Shown: positions 11,935 to 27,300, counted from the stretch's first letter. The stretch: DNA of 64,000 nucleotides from Penicillus capitatus (GCA_965649825.1 OZ287703.1:558001-622000); one strand, 5' to 3'. Notes: generated by a model not told the origin, from the letters alone. A program made the numbers and translations.

Positions 11935-13569
11935 ATGGACGCACTCGCATTTCTCGATCTCACAGGCATTCTCACGCGGCCGGCGTTTTTGCTTCCCGCA
12001 TTGTGCTTTCTATTCCTGGCAGCTGTCGCGTTGCGCATCGTCGCGCGTTCTTTGCCGTCTTCCTCTCCGCCGATTTTCGAAGGGCTGCCCTTCGTTGGCG
12101 GGATCGTCGGGTTTCTTACCGGTCCTCTGAATCTCCTCCACAATGGCTACACGAAGAAAGGCGAAGTCTTTACGGTTCCCGTCTTCCACAAGAAATTCAC
12201 TTTTCTCGTCGGTCCCCACGTCACGACGCATTTTTTCAAAGCGCCAGATGACAAGATGTCGCAAGACGAGGTCTACAGGTTCAACATCCCGACCTTTGGT
12301 CCAGGGGTCGTCTACGATGTGCACCACAAGATCCGTGGCGAACAGTTTCGAATCTTTGGAGATGCGCTGAAGACGGAGAGCCTGTTGGGTTATCTGCCAC
12401 TCTTCAAAATGGAAACGGTGGAGTACTTTGCCAAATGGAGTGAAATGGGCGAAGTGAACCTCTATGAAGAGCTGAGTCAGCTCACAACCCTAACAGCCGC
12501 TCGTACACTCCTGGGACGCGAAATTCGAGAGCAGCTCTTCGGCGAAGTGGCAAAGCTGCTGCACGATCTTGATGCTGGTAGCAGTCACATCATCTCGCAC
12601 ATTTTCTGCATTGCTGTTTGTGTGATAGGGATGGTGCCGATCTCTGTGTTTCTGCCGTACATTCCGATTGCTGTCCACCGTCGACGTGACGCATCGAGAA
12701 AACAGCTGAAAACGATCTTCGATAGAGTGATCCATCAGAGACGCACAACCGGTGTACGCGAGTCTGATTTCTTGCAACATCTTATTGACTCCAGGTCAAT
12801 CCTCACTCTTTTTCTAATGTGTGACAAGTGGATGATGATTCAGTTATATTCGTGTCAATGGTGGCCGTGCTTTGAACGATGACGAGATTGGAGGAATGCT
12901 CATCGGTGCTCTGTTTGCTGGACAGCACACAAGCAGTGTCACATCATCATGGACTGGCTATTTCTTAGTGCATCATCCGGAATGGATGGAGAAATGCATC
13001 GAAGAACAGAGAGAGATCATAGCCAAGTTTGGCGAGGAACTGAGTTTCGATGCACTCAACAGCATGACGATTTTGCACAGGTAAGACGTCATCCTTCAAC
13101 ATCCAATCACCCTTCAGCATCGAGTGCCTGTTCCAGTTGTATCCGTGAAGCGCTGAGGATCCATCCGCCTCTCATTTTGCTCATGCGTTATGTGAAGGAG
13201 ACGTTTCAGGTCACGACGAGCAAAGGGCAGCAGTACACGATTCCTAAAGGTCACATCGCCGCCACATCGCCAACCTACTCTGGCAAATTGTCACACATCT
13301 ATGAGAATCCCGAGAAGTTTGATCCGTCGCGTCTGATGCCGCCGAGAGAAGAAGACAAGAAGATGCCGAACGCCTATCTGCCGTTCGGTGCCGGCCGCCA
13401 CGGTTGCATGGGGCACAATTTCGCTTTTCTACAGATCAAAACGATCTGGAGCTATCTACTACGAAACTTCGTCTTTGCCAAAGTGGATCCCTTCCCAGAA
13501 CCCGACCACGAATCCATGGTCACCGGCATCAAGCCAAGCAAAGTCGCTTTCAGACGCCAAACACTGTGA
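11935..13569 (+). CDS. CYP51: Sterol 14-alpha-demethylase, cytochrome P450 CYP51
   Basis: Removes the 14-alpha-methyl group of obtusifoliol/lanosterol-type sterols at the ER. Exons 11935-12577, 12629-12794, 12844-13080 and 13137-13569, 492 residues. The start at 11935 is the first ATG; the frame upstream has only a TTG. A hydrophobic anchor occupies residues 10-40, then comes the proline hinge SSSPPIFEGLPFVGG. CYP51 signatures: the I-helix AGQHTSS at residues 295-301, K-helix EALR, and heme loop FGAGRHGCMG with the axial Cys439. The family fingerprint GMLIGALFAGQHTSS followed by SWTG is intact, so the enzyme looks active. It converges on CPN10, 94 bp between stops. Confidence 0.97.
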
Positions 13570-13663
13570 ATCGGAGATGAAGATGTGCATGACGATTCAG
13601 ACAGAGCTGTTGTTACACTGTCATCTTGATAAACCATAAATGTCTTAAAGAGAAGGGGGCAAT

Positions 13664-14060
13664 TCAGGATGCCGACTCTACTTTCGCCAACAGCTCTTCT
13701 GCTCGATAGATCAATACCCTGAGGACAACATCCAACGACGTCCGAGTGGGATCTCGGCCGCCTACTCGGTTCCGTCGAGGTTGAGGGTTGTCCCACCGAA
13801 GTCCGGCAGAACAACCTTGTCGCCTTCTTTGAGGCCAACTGGTATCGCCTTGCCATGATCGTCGAGGCGTCCAGGTCCGACAGCTTTGACGACGCCTTCA
13901 CTGATCTGCGCCGACTTCGATCAACCAGGCAGAGGACTCGACGTCGCATCACCTGCTTTACGGCAGATTCGGGAAGAAGGACGCCACCGATTGTTTTCGC
14001 AGGCGCGGCGAGTTTCTCGATGACGACGCGATCGAGGAGCGGTATCAGACGACGCGCCAT
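13664..14060 (-). CDS. CPN10: Co-chaperonin CPN10 (GroES homologue)
   Basis: The 10-kDa lid of the organellar Hsp60 chaperonin. Exons on the minus strand 14060-13953, 13914-13766 and 13718-13664 give 103 residues, the normal length for the family. Evidence: RLIPLLDRVVIEK at the N-terminus, IGGVLLPESAVKQ (roof and mobile loop), VVKAVGPGRLD, GDKVVLPDFGGT and the C-terminal VLIYRAEELLAKVE. No long presequence is seen, as is usual for mitochondrial CPN10; the compartment is inferred. Introns are 38 and 47 bp. The gene is divergent from VPS23 at 121 bp and convergent with CYP51. Confidence 0.95.
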
Positions 14061-14181
14061 CAGCGACTCGGTGCCACCAACAAACGTACCCGTGCGTATG
14101 TGCGTGCGTGCGTTATAGACAGCGTCATTTTGCCATCGATCATTTTGTTACGATATCTGCCGTTCTGAATTTGCGTCGACG
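14061..14181. promoter_or_regulatory. Short divergent intergenic region between CPN10 and VPS23
   Basis: 121 bp between the two start codons, presumably a shared promoter region. It holds a GTGCGTGCGTGCG-like tract near 14097-14115. No consensus element is clear. Confidence 0.4.
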
Positions 14182-15499
14182 ATGGCGTCGGTGCGTCCCA
14201 TACGCGAAGCACAACTGACTCTCATCAACGAGATTCTGAACAACACACAGAAATACAACGTCGGCTACACACCACAAGCCAAAATCATTATTGAACTGCA
14301 TCTGCAACAAGTCCTCACGGTAGGTCACGTCAAGACATTCACTCGCAGAACCTCACTCTTTCTCGCAGTGTTACCAGTCGCTGTCAGCAGTGTACGAGAA
14401 CTACACCTACAACGATGGCAGAACAGTAGGAATGATAAAATTGACAGGAACCGTACCTATATATTTTTCCAATGTCAAGTACAACATTCCTATGACGCTT
14501 TGGATTTCTGAGCGCTATCCAAACCAACCACCCTTCGCCTATGTTACACCGCTGGACAATATGATCATCAAGGAGAACCATAGTTATGTGGATCCGACGG
14601 GAATGGTTCGGACACCGTACTTTCTTCACTGGCATCCAGAAAGGTGTGATTTGGTGGGAATGGTCGAGGAGATGACACAGATCTTTGGTAATGAGCCACC
14701 GCTGTTTGCCAGACCCCCTCGTTCTGCTCCATCCTATTCTCAGCCATCGCCAACTCCGATCTATCATCCTCCGGTACTGTCGTCTGGCGGACAAGAATAT
14801 CCAACTGGATCGACATCGCGACCCGATGTGGTGATGCAGACAGACAATGGCCAGGGAGAGAGGTTTACAGTTCCCCATCCCCCGCAACAGAAGACGTGGA
14901 CAGGACAGGGTTCAGGAGATGCGGAAGCAGCGAAGCAGCAGTTTCGTAAGACCGTGGTGACGGTATTAAAGGACAGACTGTTGACATCCATTCGAGCCTT
15001 GGAACAGAACACGGGGCCAAAGAGCGCACAGATGGAAGAAGCGTATCAAATACTCATGACAAGAGCTCAAGAGATCCAACAAGGCATTGGTCTGCTTCAA
15101 GAAGAGCGGCAGACGTATGAACACAACGTTCGAATCATGGCGCTGATTGTCGGAGAGATGACGGAATGGAGTAACAAAATCCACATTCCTGAAGGCTCTT
15201 CCGTTCAAGAAGTCAGAGCGGAGGACGTGATCGTGCCACAAGATGCTGTGGCGGCTCAATTTCTGAAAGCACAAGCAGAAGATTTGGCGGCGGAAGATGT
15301 CCTGAATATACTGGACCAGATGCTGCAGAAGGAGGTCATCGATTTAGACAACTACTTAAAACAGGTCTGTGCCTTTTGGTAAAGCCACGACATCTGCATG
15401 CATCTGACCACGGATGTGTAGATTCGCAAGGTTTGTCGCATTCAGTACTTTGCACGTGCGCTGTCGATGAAGATTGGATATCACACACGACCACAATGA
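14182..15499 (+). CDS. VPS23: ESCRT-I subunit VPS23/TSG101/ELC
   Basis: Recognises ubiquitinated cargo and recruits ESCRT-I to endosomes. Exons 14182-14319, 14369-15364 and 15422-15499, 403 residues. Residues 1-145 form the UEV domain (YENYTYNDGR, LTGTVPIYFSNVKYNIPMTLWI, YPNQPPFAYVTP, PYFLHWHPE), an E2 fold without a catalytic cysteine. A Pro-rich linker covers about 160-245, a coiled coil about 250-330, and the steadiness box is at the C-terminus (EDVLNILDQMLQKEVIDLDNYLKQ, then IRKVCRIQYFARALSMK). The short last exon is supported by the match of that motif to the Vps23 C-terminus. Confidence 0.95.
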
Positions 15500-15616
15500 T
15501 CGATCGTGGGAGTGACCATTGTTGTAACTCAACACTTGTGACCACGTGTGCAGATAAAGCTTCTCGTTGAAACATTAAACAACGTGGTGTAAGTAAGAGA
15601 GTCCGAGATGCAGTGG

Positions 15617-17150
<1,534 letters not shown>

Positions 17151-18305
17151 CTCGCTCTCGTTCTGAAATCCAGAGAAGCGACGCTGGCATCGATATCGCG
17201 TTTCGGAGTACCGTTGTCTTCGGGTCGGAAGACGGATCGTTGGGGAGCGGCATCGGTGGCACTGCGCTCATTCCGTTGAAGAAACGCAAAGCGTGGAGTG
17301 TCTGGCTGACGCCTTGAAGCAGTTGAAGGGCACACTGTACGACGACAGTTGTGCGGACTCGGTGAGTGAAGCCCACAGCTTACAGAGGCAGATCTCGTTG
17401 GATACGAGGCGGAGCTGTTGAAGGCATCTCTGAGTTGTGTGCACAGATCTGTGTCGAACTAGTGGAGCATCGTGGCCGCGGCAGATTATGCATTGTGTCT
17501 CCACTCATGGTGTATCCAATCGTTCGAAAGGACGATTTCCGAAGAGTGGCGTAGCGTGATTTGTTGGTTAGCGGGTGATTCAAACGTGAAACGATTGCAA
17601 GAAGGATAGGTCGTCGATGCGCGTCAAGCACCGTTAAGAGTGTGATGTGTGATGGCGGATGTGCGAACAATATGGTACTTTCGGAGAATGCCCTGTTGCT
17701 TTGAACGAGGATCGTTGTGTGATTCAACGCGTAAAGGATGAGGCGTGTGGCTGAAATGGACAACGGATCGGATCGGACAAATAAACGCCCAGAACATATG
17801 TTGCCACCCTAGCAATGCGAATGCGTTTTGTGCTCTGGCTTAAACAATGTGTCAGACATGACTTCGATGGTTGAAGTTGCCCAAAATATAGGGAGCCAAG
17901 GGAGTCTGTTTACATTCCTGCACAAATCACTTCAAAGCGTTTTGTTCACATATCATGATTGTTTCTCGCAGGATGTATTGCTTTTCTTTTTTTTTTCAAA
18001 GTCGAATGCCAGAAGCATCTGAAAACGTTTTGTATTCACAGCGATGACAGAAATCCAGAAAGCTCGTATTATCATTTCAAAAACATCAAAGACATTGGCC
18101 GGCTCGCTCGATTCCAAAGACTAGGCCAGTTTTTAGAGGCCAAATAAACAGAAGACGTAGAAAATAGACATCAGAAACAGTCACGCTTTGGTCTGAATAG
18201 TCTCCATTGGACTGCGGCAGTTTAATCAAATAGACACAAGACATTTGAGTATGCACAATGCTTGCTCCTCTTGGCTCCTTGTTGCATAAGAAAGAATGAG
18301 ATTCT
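17151..18305. other. Intergenic region between MYST gene and giant gene
   Basis: No convincing gene. On the minus strand, a 49-bp intron with a good GTAAGC donor (17335-17383) would join about 17440-17384 to 17334-17107. That would give a small protein (CALQLLQGVSQTLHALRFF) whose 3' end overlaps the MYST start. I could not find a start codon or a family for it. The rest (17450-18300) looks like promoter of the MYST gene and 3' UTR of the giant gene. Confidence 0.35.
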
Positions 18306-21300
18306 TCAAAGATGTCCTGTAATGATAGCCGAAGCTACCATATCTCCAATCACTTTTCCGAATTTTGAGGCCAAAGCATCCGTTGCTGACGAACTGGCTG
18401 CAATGTTAACGAAAGCGGTCGATAGATCCACTCCCGTCATCGCTCTGTGATACTTTCCACCAACGATGGAAGCCATATCCTGAAAAGCACGAACGCCTCG
18501 GCCATTGAACAGTGAAGCTGCTGATAGTGCCGTTACCTTTAGAAGGTCATGTCGTGCAAGAGGTCCAAATCCGATTGTGTGGACGTTCATTGGGCCATAG
18601 CTGTTATAGATTTGTTCCATTCTACCAGGTATCCGTCTTTTACCGTCACCAGATGCTCCATCCGACATAAAGATGAAGACAGGAATCTCGTGCCTCTGTC
18701 GATAGGACAGGACTTCTTCGGCAGCGTCCAGTGCAGGATGAAACTTTGTACCCCACTTCGGAATTGAAGACAGTCGCACATTCCCAGTCAACGGTTCTCT
18801 GATGCATGTTGTGTAGGCGTGATCATCAAACTCAATAAGGGTGATGACGTCTCTCTTTGACTGATCTTCTATTCGCTTATCTAGGAATTGCTGCAAGGCT
18901 TCCTTCAGATCTCTCCATCGTCCACCTTTCATGGACTTTGATTTGTCCAGACAAAACACAAAGTGGTAATGAAGTTGCGCATTATCCTGTCAAACAACTT
19001 TGTGAGAAACTGAGAGCGCAGGTCACGACGAACATACCGATGCATCGCCGAAGACGTCTTTGGAAATCAAATCAAATCGCCCATCTCTGTTGTAGTGTCT
19101 GGCAAAGCAACCGATCATTCTGTCCGTGTCAGGTGTGATTCTGCAGAAGAGGAGATGAATATCCTGTTCCATTAAATCCGCCATGAGACTTTCTGCTGTG
19201 ATATGAGGATGACCTTGAGGGTACCTATTGCAGAACCAGCATCAGCATTGGAAGTTTAGTGAATAGCTAGTCAGCTGGTCGAACCTGTCATCACTGCACG
19301 TGTTGAGTTCATGTCCATGGCCAGGGGCATCGCCAATAAGCACACAGAATCGCACTTGGCTTTGCCAATCTTCCATCAGTGCAACAGCGTTCAGCGCTCC
19401 GAGCACATTTTCAGGCGTATCTGATCCGCCATATGCCGTCAGAGACGAAAGGAAAAGAGAAAGCCGCAGAGGATCTGAAGAGAATGGATGGATCTTTAGA
19501 CGATTAACGTCTCCATAATCTCTGTAGGCCACCATGGCGAAACGGAACTCCAGTTCCAGATTTGTATATTCTTCTTTGAGTTTCTCGGAAACCATCGTCG
19601 CAATGCCCTGCAAAAATTAGAAGTGTATCATGTTCAATGCCGTCAGTCACCTAATCTGCTCTTACCTTAATCTGCTGTTTGGCAGCGTTTAGCCAGAACG
19701 ACATAGAACCGGTGCAGTCCAGGGCAAAACAGATATCCACTGTTATGGCAGATGGCCTGTTGCCTCTTGTAAGCCGAGCTTCTCTTTCTGACTCCATCAA
19801 CTGCAGTAAATCTGGAAAGACACCCTCTCTGTTCACCAGAACTTCTTCGAACGTATTCGCCGCTCCTTCTGGAACCAGCCCGACACTGAGCCAGTCGATG
19901 GTATCTTTCTGGTAAGTTCTCTGCATCCTTGCTGCATTCTCCATTCTATCTGTCAATGTCTCTAAGGCGTTTGGCACCAGTTGAGGCAACGCAGCCGTAA
20001 TCCACTTGGGATAACATTTTTTGATGAAGAACTCTTCTGGGCCAACACCCAATGCTGTCACATCCATTCCTGATTCGTCAAGTTCTTTCAATACTGCTGC
20101 CAGGCGAATGCCAGAACTTCCATACCCGTCTGTCACCACAAATATCTTCTTTGGTCCACGGACGCAGCTCTGATCAAGCATTTTCCCTGCAAAGAGCAGA
20201 GCATCTGCATCCATACTGGAGAGCTCGTTTCGTTGCAGGACTGCAGAGAAGAGCAAGGCCATCGAAGGTGCTTCCCAGACATCGTCTGGCAGTTTGATCG
20301 GATAGATCCCACCACCGAACAGAATGACTGAGAAGTCCTCGATGTTCATCTGCTTCAGAGCACTGATCAGCATCACAACTGTTTGCAGTGCACATGAACG
20401 CTTCCTACCCTGCGCCATCGACGCAGAGATGTCCAGCAGGACAGCCACAGAGTACTCGGACTTCCCTCCTCCTTTCTTGTTCGCGAAGATTTTCTTCTCG
20501 TTGCCTTTAGTGGCAATGTGCTTGATGAATCCAGGCAGATGGATGGATGGACCCTTGATGTCGGCCCTCTTTCTTGTAAAGCGATTCTGTGGGAGAAAGC
20601 CATCCAGTGCTTCCACCATGTGATCAATCTCTGCACTGAATCTCTCTGAAGCGTTGAGCCATGTGTCTTCAGTCGCTCGTAGCTGATCCCTCTTCTCTGT
20701 CTGTGTTTGCAAACCTTGGATCTCGCCGTACAGATCTTCGTCCAAAACACTGTCCAGAGTCACATTCACGTGTTCCAAGGCAGCCGTTTCTGTTCCGAAA
20801 GGAATTCCGTCGGATGAGAATCCACAGTCAAAGAAACTTTCCTTCGGATAGCTTCCTGGCAAAGGCGGAAATGGTTGTTTTTCTAATTCTTTCAGGAGTA
20901 TTCCTTCATCAACATGCAGATTGGATCCAGAGAGGTCTGTTGCTTTCGGAGGATCCTGTTGGATAGTCGACAGCTGATTCCTGTTCTTCTCAATCTTCGA
21001 AAGCGTGTTCTCCATGTACTGAATCATGAGTCCAGCCACCAGCTTCGGCAGCAGATTGATGGATTCTATGTCCAGCACTTCATAGCAAGATGCAGCTTCA
21101 CGCCACAAGTCTTCAATCTGGCTCATCATCTCTTTCTGCGCTCTGTCTTTCAGATTCAGGACAACAAGATCGATGTCTTTATCGTTGCAGACAGAAGTGT
21201 AATCCCGCGGAGATCTTTCTTGCGTCAGTCCATCCATGATCAGAAGCATCACTCGGTGGTACTGCAGTCTCTCCTTGTCAGACAGTCGCTCCGGCCAAAC

Positions 21301-24300
21301 CTTCTCAGCCACATGCCTCACAGCTGAAGCTGGATAGGTGCCTTCGTCAAAAGAGAATGACTCCAGTATCTTCTGCCCAATAAGCTGAGTGAAAGGTTCG
21401 TTCATCATCTTTAGCATCTTTTGAGACTTTCGGTTTCCGAAACGAGCTACAGCAAACGACTGCTCCAGTCGCTTCAGTGTCTCCATCAAGAGAACAAGGG
21501 CCTCTGTCATCCGGTTCTCTTTCGTGATCATCGATCCTGAATTGTCAACCAGAATGCACCACTCAATCCTGTGTTGCTCAGCCGTCAAACGGTAGAATTT
21601 CTCAAAGTGCGCTTCCCATCGGCGCATGACCTCCACCAGGAAAAGCACAAACGGTCGGCTTTCGACAAGCAAAGAATACGTCCATTTGTCATGACGGACA
21701 GGGTCGACCGAGAGTGGATCCTTCAGTTCTATCTTATCAACATCTGCGTTGATAACATCCGTCCCTTTGTAGATACTAGCCAGGTCCTGTTTGGCAACTT
21801 GCTGTCGGCTCATCTTCACTTGGCGATTGAAATCTGTTCGTATGCTTAACATGCTCTTGTCTTCAGGCGCAGCGTCAAAAACTTCGTACTCTTGAGCCAG
21901 ATTTCCAGCATTGTTACGCCTATCGCCAAATCCTCTTTTGTGTTCACTTGATGGAGCATTCATCGCTGTCAGCTTGGACAGATCAATGTCATCACAGTCC
22001 ATGAGATCATCTTCGTCTGTCGAGGATGACGCGTCATTATCTCGTGTTCTCCTATTCGCCTTCCATGCCGCAGTATTACCACAATCGTCCGGAAGAGTGA
22101 TCTGCTGATTCAGGATTCCTCGCTGCGTTCTTCCAGATGTCGGCTCTGCTGCACGTGAAGCAGCTGCATCCTTCAATCTCTTAATCAGATCTGCATTGGC
22201 ATCATCGTTCATCGCTGTTGGGTTCACATTCACGCCCTCGAACGCAGTGTAAGATCTAGAGCTTGGTTCTCCAGAACTGCTACCGTAGCAAGCAGTGTCT
22301 TCCCTTCGAGATTGAGTTGTGTGCTTCTTCATTGACGGCATCGGAAAATCTTCTGTCGTGCTGCTGCGCACAATGGTCGTCATTGCAAGTTCATCAAAGA
22401 TCTTCCTGAACTCCCGCGACAGATTATTTCTGGGAATCGCATTCAGGTTCTGTATCATGCTGTGATGGATCTCTTTCAAGAATTCAGGCATCTCAAACAA
22501 ACTGCAGCGCTCCAGGTATTGCTCACAGAATCGCAGCAAATAGACAATCGAAAGGCCTGTGCAGACGACACGACTTTCGGCTGTCTTTTCATCCCCGTAC
22601 TTCAAACTGCGACAGCGACGTACAGATTCCTCAAAAACCTCTATCCAGTTTCCTGCTGTGTCCTTCAAATTTGCGAAACACTCAACGATGGAAGGAAAAT
22701 CCATTCCATTCAACGAAACGTTTTGGACGGTCTCATGATCTGTGAGATGCTTGACCGAAGAATAGACATTTGCGATCATGCCTTCTATTTTGTCAAGCTG
22801 ATCTCTGCACTTTATCCAGCCATCCATTTTGTGAAGCAGATCTCTGCACTTCATCCAGCCATCCATCGTAGCATCACCCAATCCTCTGACAAAACGCTGA
22901 CCTTCTGAAGTGTCTGGTAGATCGACAGAGTCGTTTTCTTTGGGGGTAACAAGCTGCTCATCCGGTACTGCGAATGCATCCAAAAACCAATGCCATTGGT
23001 CTTCACTTTCTCCGACTGCAATCTCGTTTTCTGGATTTGCTGTTGTGGCAACATTGTCTTCTTCTATCTCAGCACACGTCATTTCTTCTTCGTCACTCTC
23101 CTTTTCTGAGAACGAAATCTCTGGAAGAACAGCAGGAACCAGTTTCAGACCACTGTCGTCTTTGTCAGAGGACCAATCGTATGCCTCCGAGTAGTCATTG
23201 CTGTAGAAGTCAAACAGAGAGAGGAGCAGAACCATCTTGCTAATGCAGACGCCCTCAAAGGTCAAATCGGCAGTATGAGATGCTGCAACAAGGCCAAACA
23301 ATACACTCAATGCAACGCGGCTCCCCTTTCTTTCTTCCCAGCAATCGAAAGTATCCAATGCCTCGATGAGGTCCTTGACATTCAGAAGACCTTCGATGGA
23401 TTCCAGTTCCTCTTCGTCCATGGATGTTACTGAGTTTTTCGCCAGGATAAGCTGTTTCAGTTTAGGCAGCATCTCTAGATCGGAGCGATTACACAGTCTT
23501 TCCATATTGTCGATGAGATCCGCATCAATATCCAAGACTTCATCCACGTCTGGGTTGACCAGGTCATCAAGTATCTCATAGCAGCCGTCTGGCAACATGG
23601 CCATCAACGCTACACGTTCCAAGTCCTGACCATTGCTTTCAGCCTGGTCAATAACTCCGAGAGCCTCTGCTAACGGTTCCGAAGACAGTCTCTCAGCAAT
23701 GGTCTGACAGAGGCTAAGAACGCTATCTTTTGAGAAATCGACCACCAGAGAAGAGAGCCCTGACAAAACTTCTCGTGTCGATGCAGTGTGGTCACCATTT
23801 AAGACGGATTTAAATCCAATTACTCTGCGAATCAGATCCAGAGGGAAGGTCTCAGGCGTGATGGATGGAAGATCCAGTTCGTGCAACGCTTGACAGAGCA
23901 GATAGTTCAGCTGGTCCAAGTCCATCTTACCGGACATTGATCGGTCAGAGCTATTCCGTGGTTTCATCTTCTTTATGGATTCGATCAATGGCTCCACCAG
24001 TGCATCCACATGTTCATCGGCAGGATTAAGGTTTGTCCACAACACCATCTGGCGCTTCACTGAATTTCTCTTTGTGTGATCATTTATCCACTTCAATGCC
24101 GCGTCAATGATATGCTCATTTCCCGCATGAAGTGCAGGACAGGTTTCACGGGATATCTTGAGAAAGGTATCCTTCATGGATAGGACGGACGGTCCGTATC
24201 TGAAGTCGAAGTGCTGCAGAGAAGAGTACAACGCTTCGACCACCAGCGTTCTCACAATATGATCTCTACTTCCGTCACTGTTGTGAACCAGCAGAGAGCA

Positions 24301-27300
24301 CAGTGACAAGTCCATAGATGTCAGCCTCGGCTTCAGGAACATCCCCAAGTTCTTCTTTGTCTCCGTCCAGACGTCCGCATCAGATATGGCATGTCGAGCA
24401 GTCAACAAATCGAGATTGGAGATTTCGAAAATGTCCGTCAGGAGACGATCCTCTCGAAATGTAGGTTCCGTCTGTTGCATGAGTCGACAGAACCCAATGA
24501 AAAGCTCAGTCGGTTCACCAGAGCACAGGTATGTCATTGCACTTCGACTGTTTGAGGTTGCCAAGCTCATCAGCAAACCAATAGAGTTCTGCCCGTCTGA
24601 TGACAGAGCCTGGAGAATAAATTCTCTATTCTGGAGCTTCTCTGGCAATAGGTTCACAAGAGCATGATCGAGACTGTGGTCTTCTTCCGTTTGATGGACA
24701 GCCTTTATGATGCAGTCGACCAGTCCGCAGCTAAGATCGTCTTCATTGCCAGAGAGCAACAGATCTCGAAGAAAAGTGAGATTTTCAGCAAGGGACATTC
24801 TTCGCTGACCAAGAGATTCTGCAACTGCCTGACAGGCATCATCAAACACTGCAGCCGCCATCGTGTCGCATAATCTGCTCTGCATGCACGCAACAGCAGC
24901 TCGCCATCTCTTCTCCTCCGAGCAAGTGGCATGCAGCAACATGTACAGTGCCTGGGCAGTGTGACGGAAATCATCTGATTTGTTAGGGATGGCTGCGGCC
25001 GGAATGAAAATGTCTGTCATGGCTTCATGACCTCTCTCTTCATAGAGAGCTTTCAATCGATTGAAGTACTCTTGGAGAGACTCAGAGTGTCTGGATGATC
25101 CACTCGATGCCCGGTGCATCGTATCCATCACATGCTGGACACAAAGCGCCACTGCCTCTTCTGGAGTACCGTCAAGCATCTCGATTGCTTTGTCTTCAGG
25201 AAGACACCAATCTGACTGGAAGATTCCCATCTCACATGTCATCAGCATAAGAAACGCCTGCACTGTCGTTTCCTCTTTCAGTGTTCGCAGAATGTTCAGA
25301 TCTGGCAGGCTGAACTTAACATCGAAGGCTTTGTCTCTTTTTTTGCCTGATTTGCCAATTAACTGCATTGTCTGATCAAGGGCATTTGGCTTCTCGGAAA
25401 CAAATGCTAAAAGTGTCAATTTGTGCTGCATCATTGCGCAGCGATTGAGATCTTGATGAAGATGGATAAACTGATCTGACTCAATGCTGATATCTTCCAC
25501 AATCCACCCAGGTGTCTCGCTCGCTTTGAGGCAGATCTGCAAATGTGGATGTTCACTGCGGGGTGCGAAGCAAGAAGGCATGTCTTCCGAACCAAAACTC
25601 CATGACTTTGGATTCGAGCTTTTAACCCAAGGAGCTTTTTCTTTCAGTATCAGGGATTCGATAGAGTCAGATTCCAAACCTTCATTCTTCACGGCAAAGG
25701 AAGCACCCAACGGAATCTTAAGGTCAAATGCCTTCTCCTCTCTAGGTGCAATACATTGGATGGGGGACCAGCACAACGGCCGAACACCAAAGCTGCTGTT
25801 TTTCCAGCTAAGACATACAGCAAATGCACATTCACTGCCACTGTCCGTCAGAAAAGTGATTTGGTGTTCCTTTTTCGATAGCTGTGTCACTGTCCATGTC
25901 ATTTCCACCTCTGCGTTCCTGTCTTGTCCGACTGTGTAACATGTTTTGTCGAATGTCAGACAGTCACTCTTGGGAGGATAGACCGTCACATCCATGTCTT
26001 CTTTCAAAGACAGCGCGTTTTGCACTGTGACAACCAAAGACTTTTCGCCATCGCTCTTCACCATCTTTACGAGATCTTCTTGCGGAATCTCGAATTCGAC
26101 AAGTTTATTGTCGAACTTCGGCAGAGGATCGATCCATTTTGCATGAATGACCAGTGGAACTTCCTTCTGGCAGCCTTTCACAGAGATGTTCGTGATATGA
26201 TGAGATGCACCAATCTCTCCCTCGCCCTTGACGGACACCTTCAACAAGTTTTCCTTCCCAACTGGCACGATTCCAGATTGCGGTGTGATTTTTGGAGAAG
26301 GTGAATCTGATGTGACTGAAAAACGGACAGGCACATTGCCATTGTTTTTCAATTTGACGTAGCCGGTTGTCGTTTGGCCTTTTCTGACAGTGGGCAGTGT
26401 GAAATTCCCGCCAATGTTTCTATCATACTTGTTCAATAGCTCAAATTTCGGTTGGCTGATTTTTGCTTTTAGTCTCAAATTCCTGAAATTCTGTACCGTT
26501 CCGATCACTGCCTCACAGTCGACGGTCTCGTCTTGGGCACCAGGCTTTATAAGGACCTCGATGGACTCTGTTTTCCTCGGATGCAGCACAAATGACGGCG
26601 GAGAGATAGAAATCGCCGACTGTGTTTCATCAAGCTGAATTTGACTCTTGACAAGAAGCGGCAGATCTGTCACGTTCTTCACAAGCACACGGCGTCTCTC
26701 TTCTTCAGAATTCGTTATAAGAGTTCCGAAATCGACCTCCTGTGAACTGATCAGCACGGCAAGTCTCTGGATATCAGCACTCAGTTCAAAGCAGGCCTTC
26801 AGTCCTCTGTCATCAGATTCGATACACCAAGATTCGGAGATCCTCCCAACCGCCTGATCGCTGACGCTGAATGTGAAACGGTGTGAGGATTTTCCGTAAA
26901 GGCGAACTCTGCTTGGAGAAAGGACCGAGAAAACGTGCGAGGAAGGGTCAGATGGACGGACAGAGACGAGCATGGTCGAGTCAGTGCGGTTCACCACTTC
27001 CATAGAATGCAGTTGTGCATTGAGCTTTGATCTCTGATCGTCCGCAACATGCAGCAAAGTGCCAAAATCGATCACACTCTGTGCATCTGCCAATGCGTAG
27101 CCAACACCAGTCTGGATGACAGTGAGCTTTAAAGCGTGGCGGAGACTGGTTCCTGATAGGAGAATAGCTTCTTGCTGTATCAGATGATCCAACTGCTTTC
27201 TCCTTTCTTCAAGCTTGCTGCAGAAGGACAGCCATTTTTCTCTGTCATTCGCCAGCGACATGACAGAAAGATACTGCCTCTCCGTTTGAAGTATAATGGA

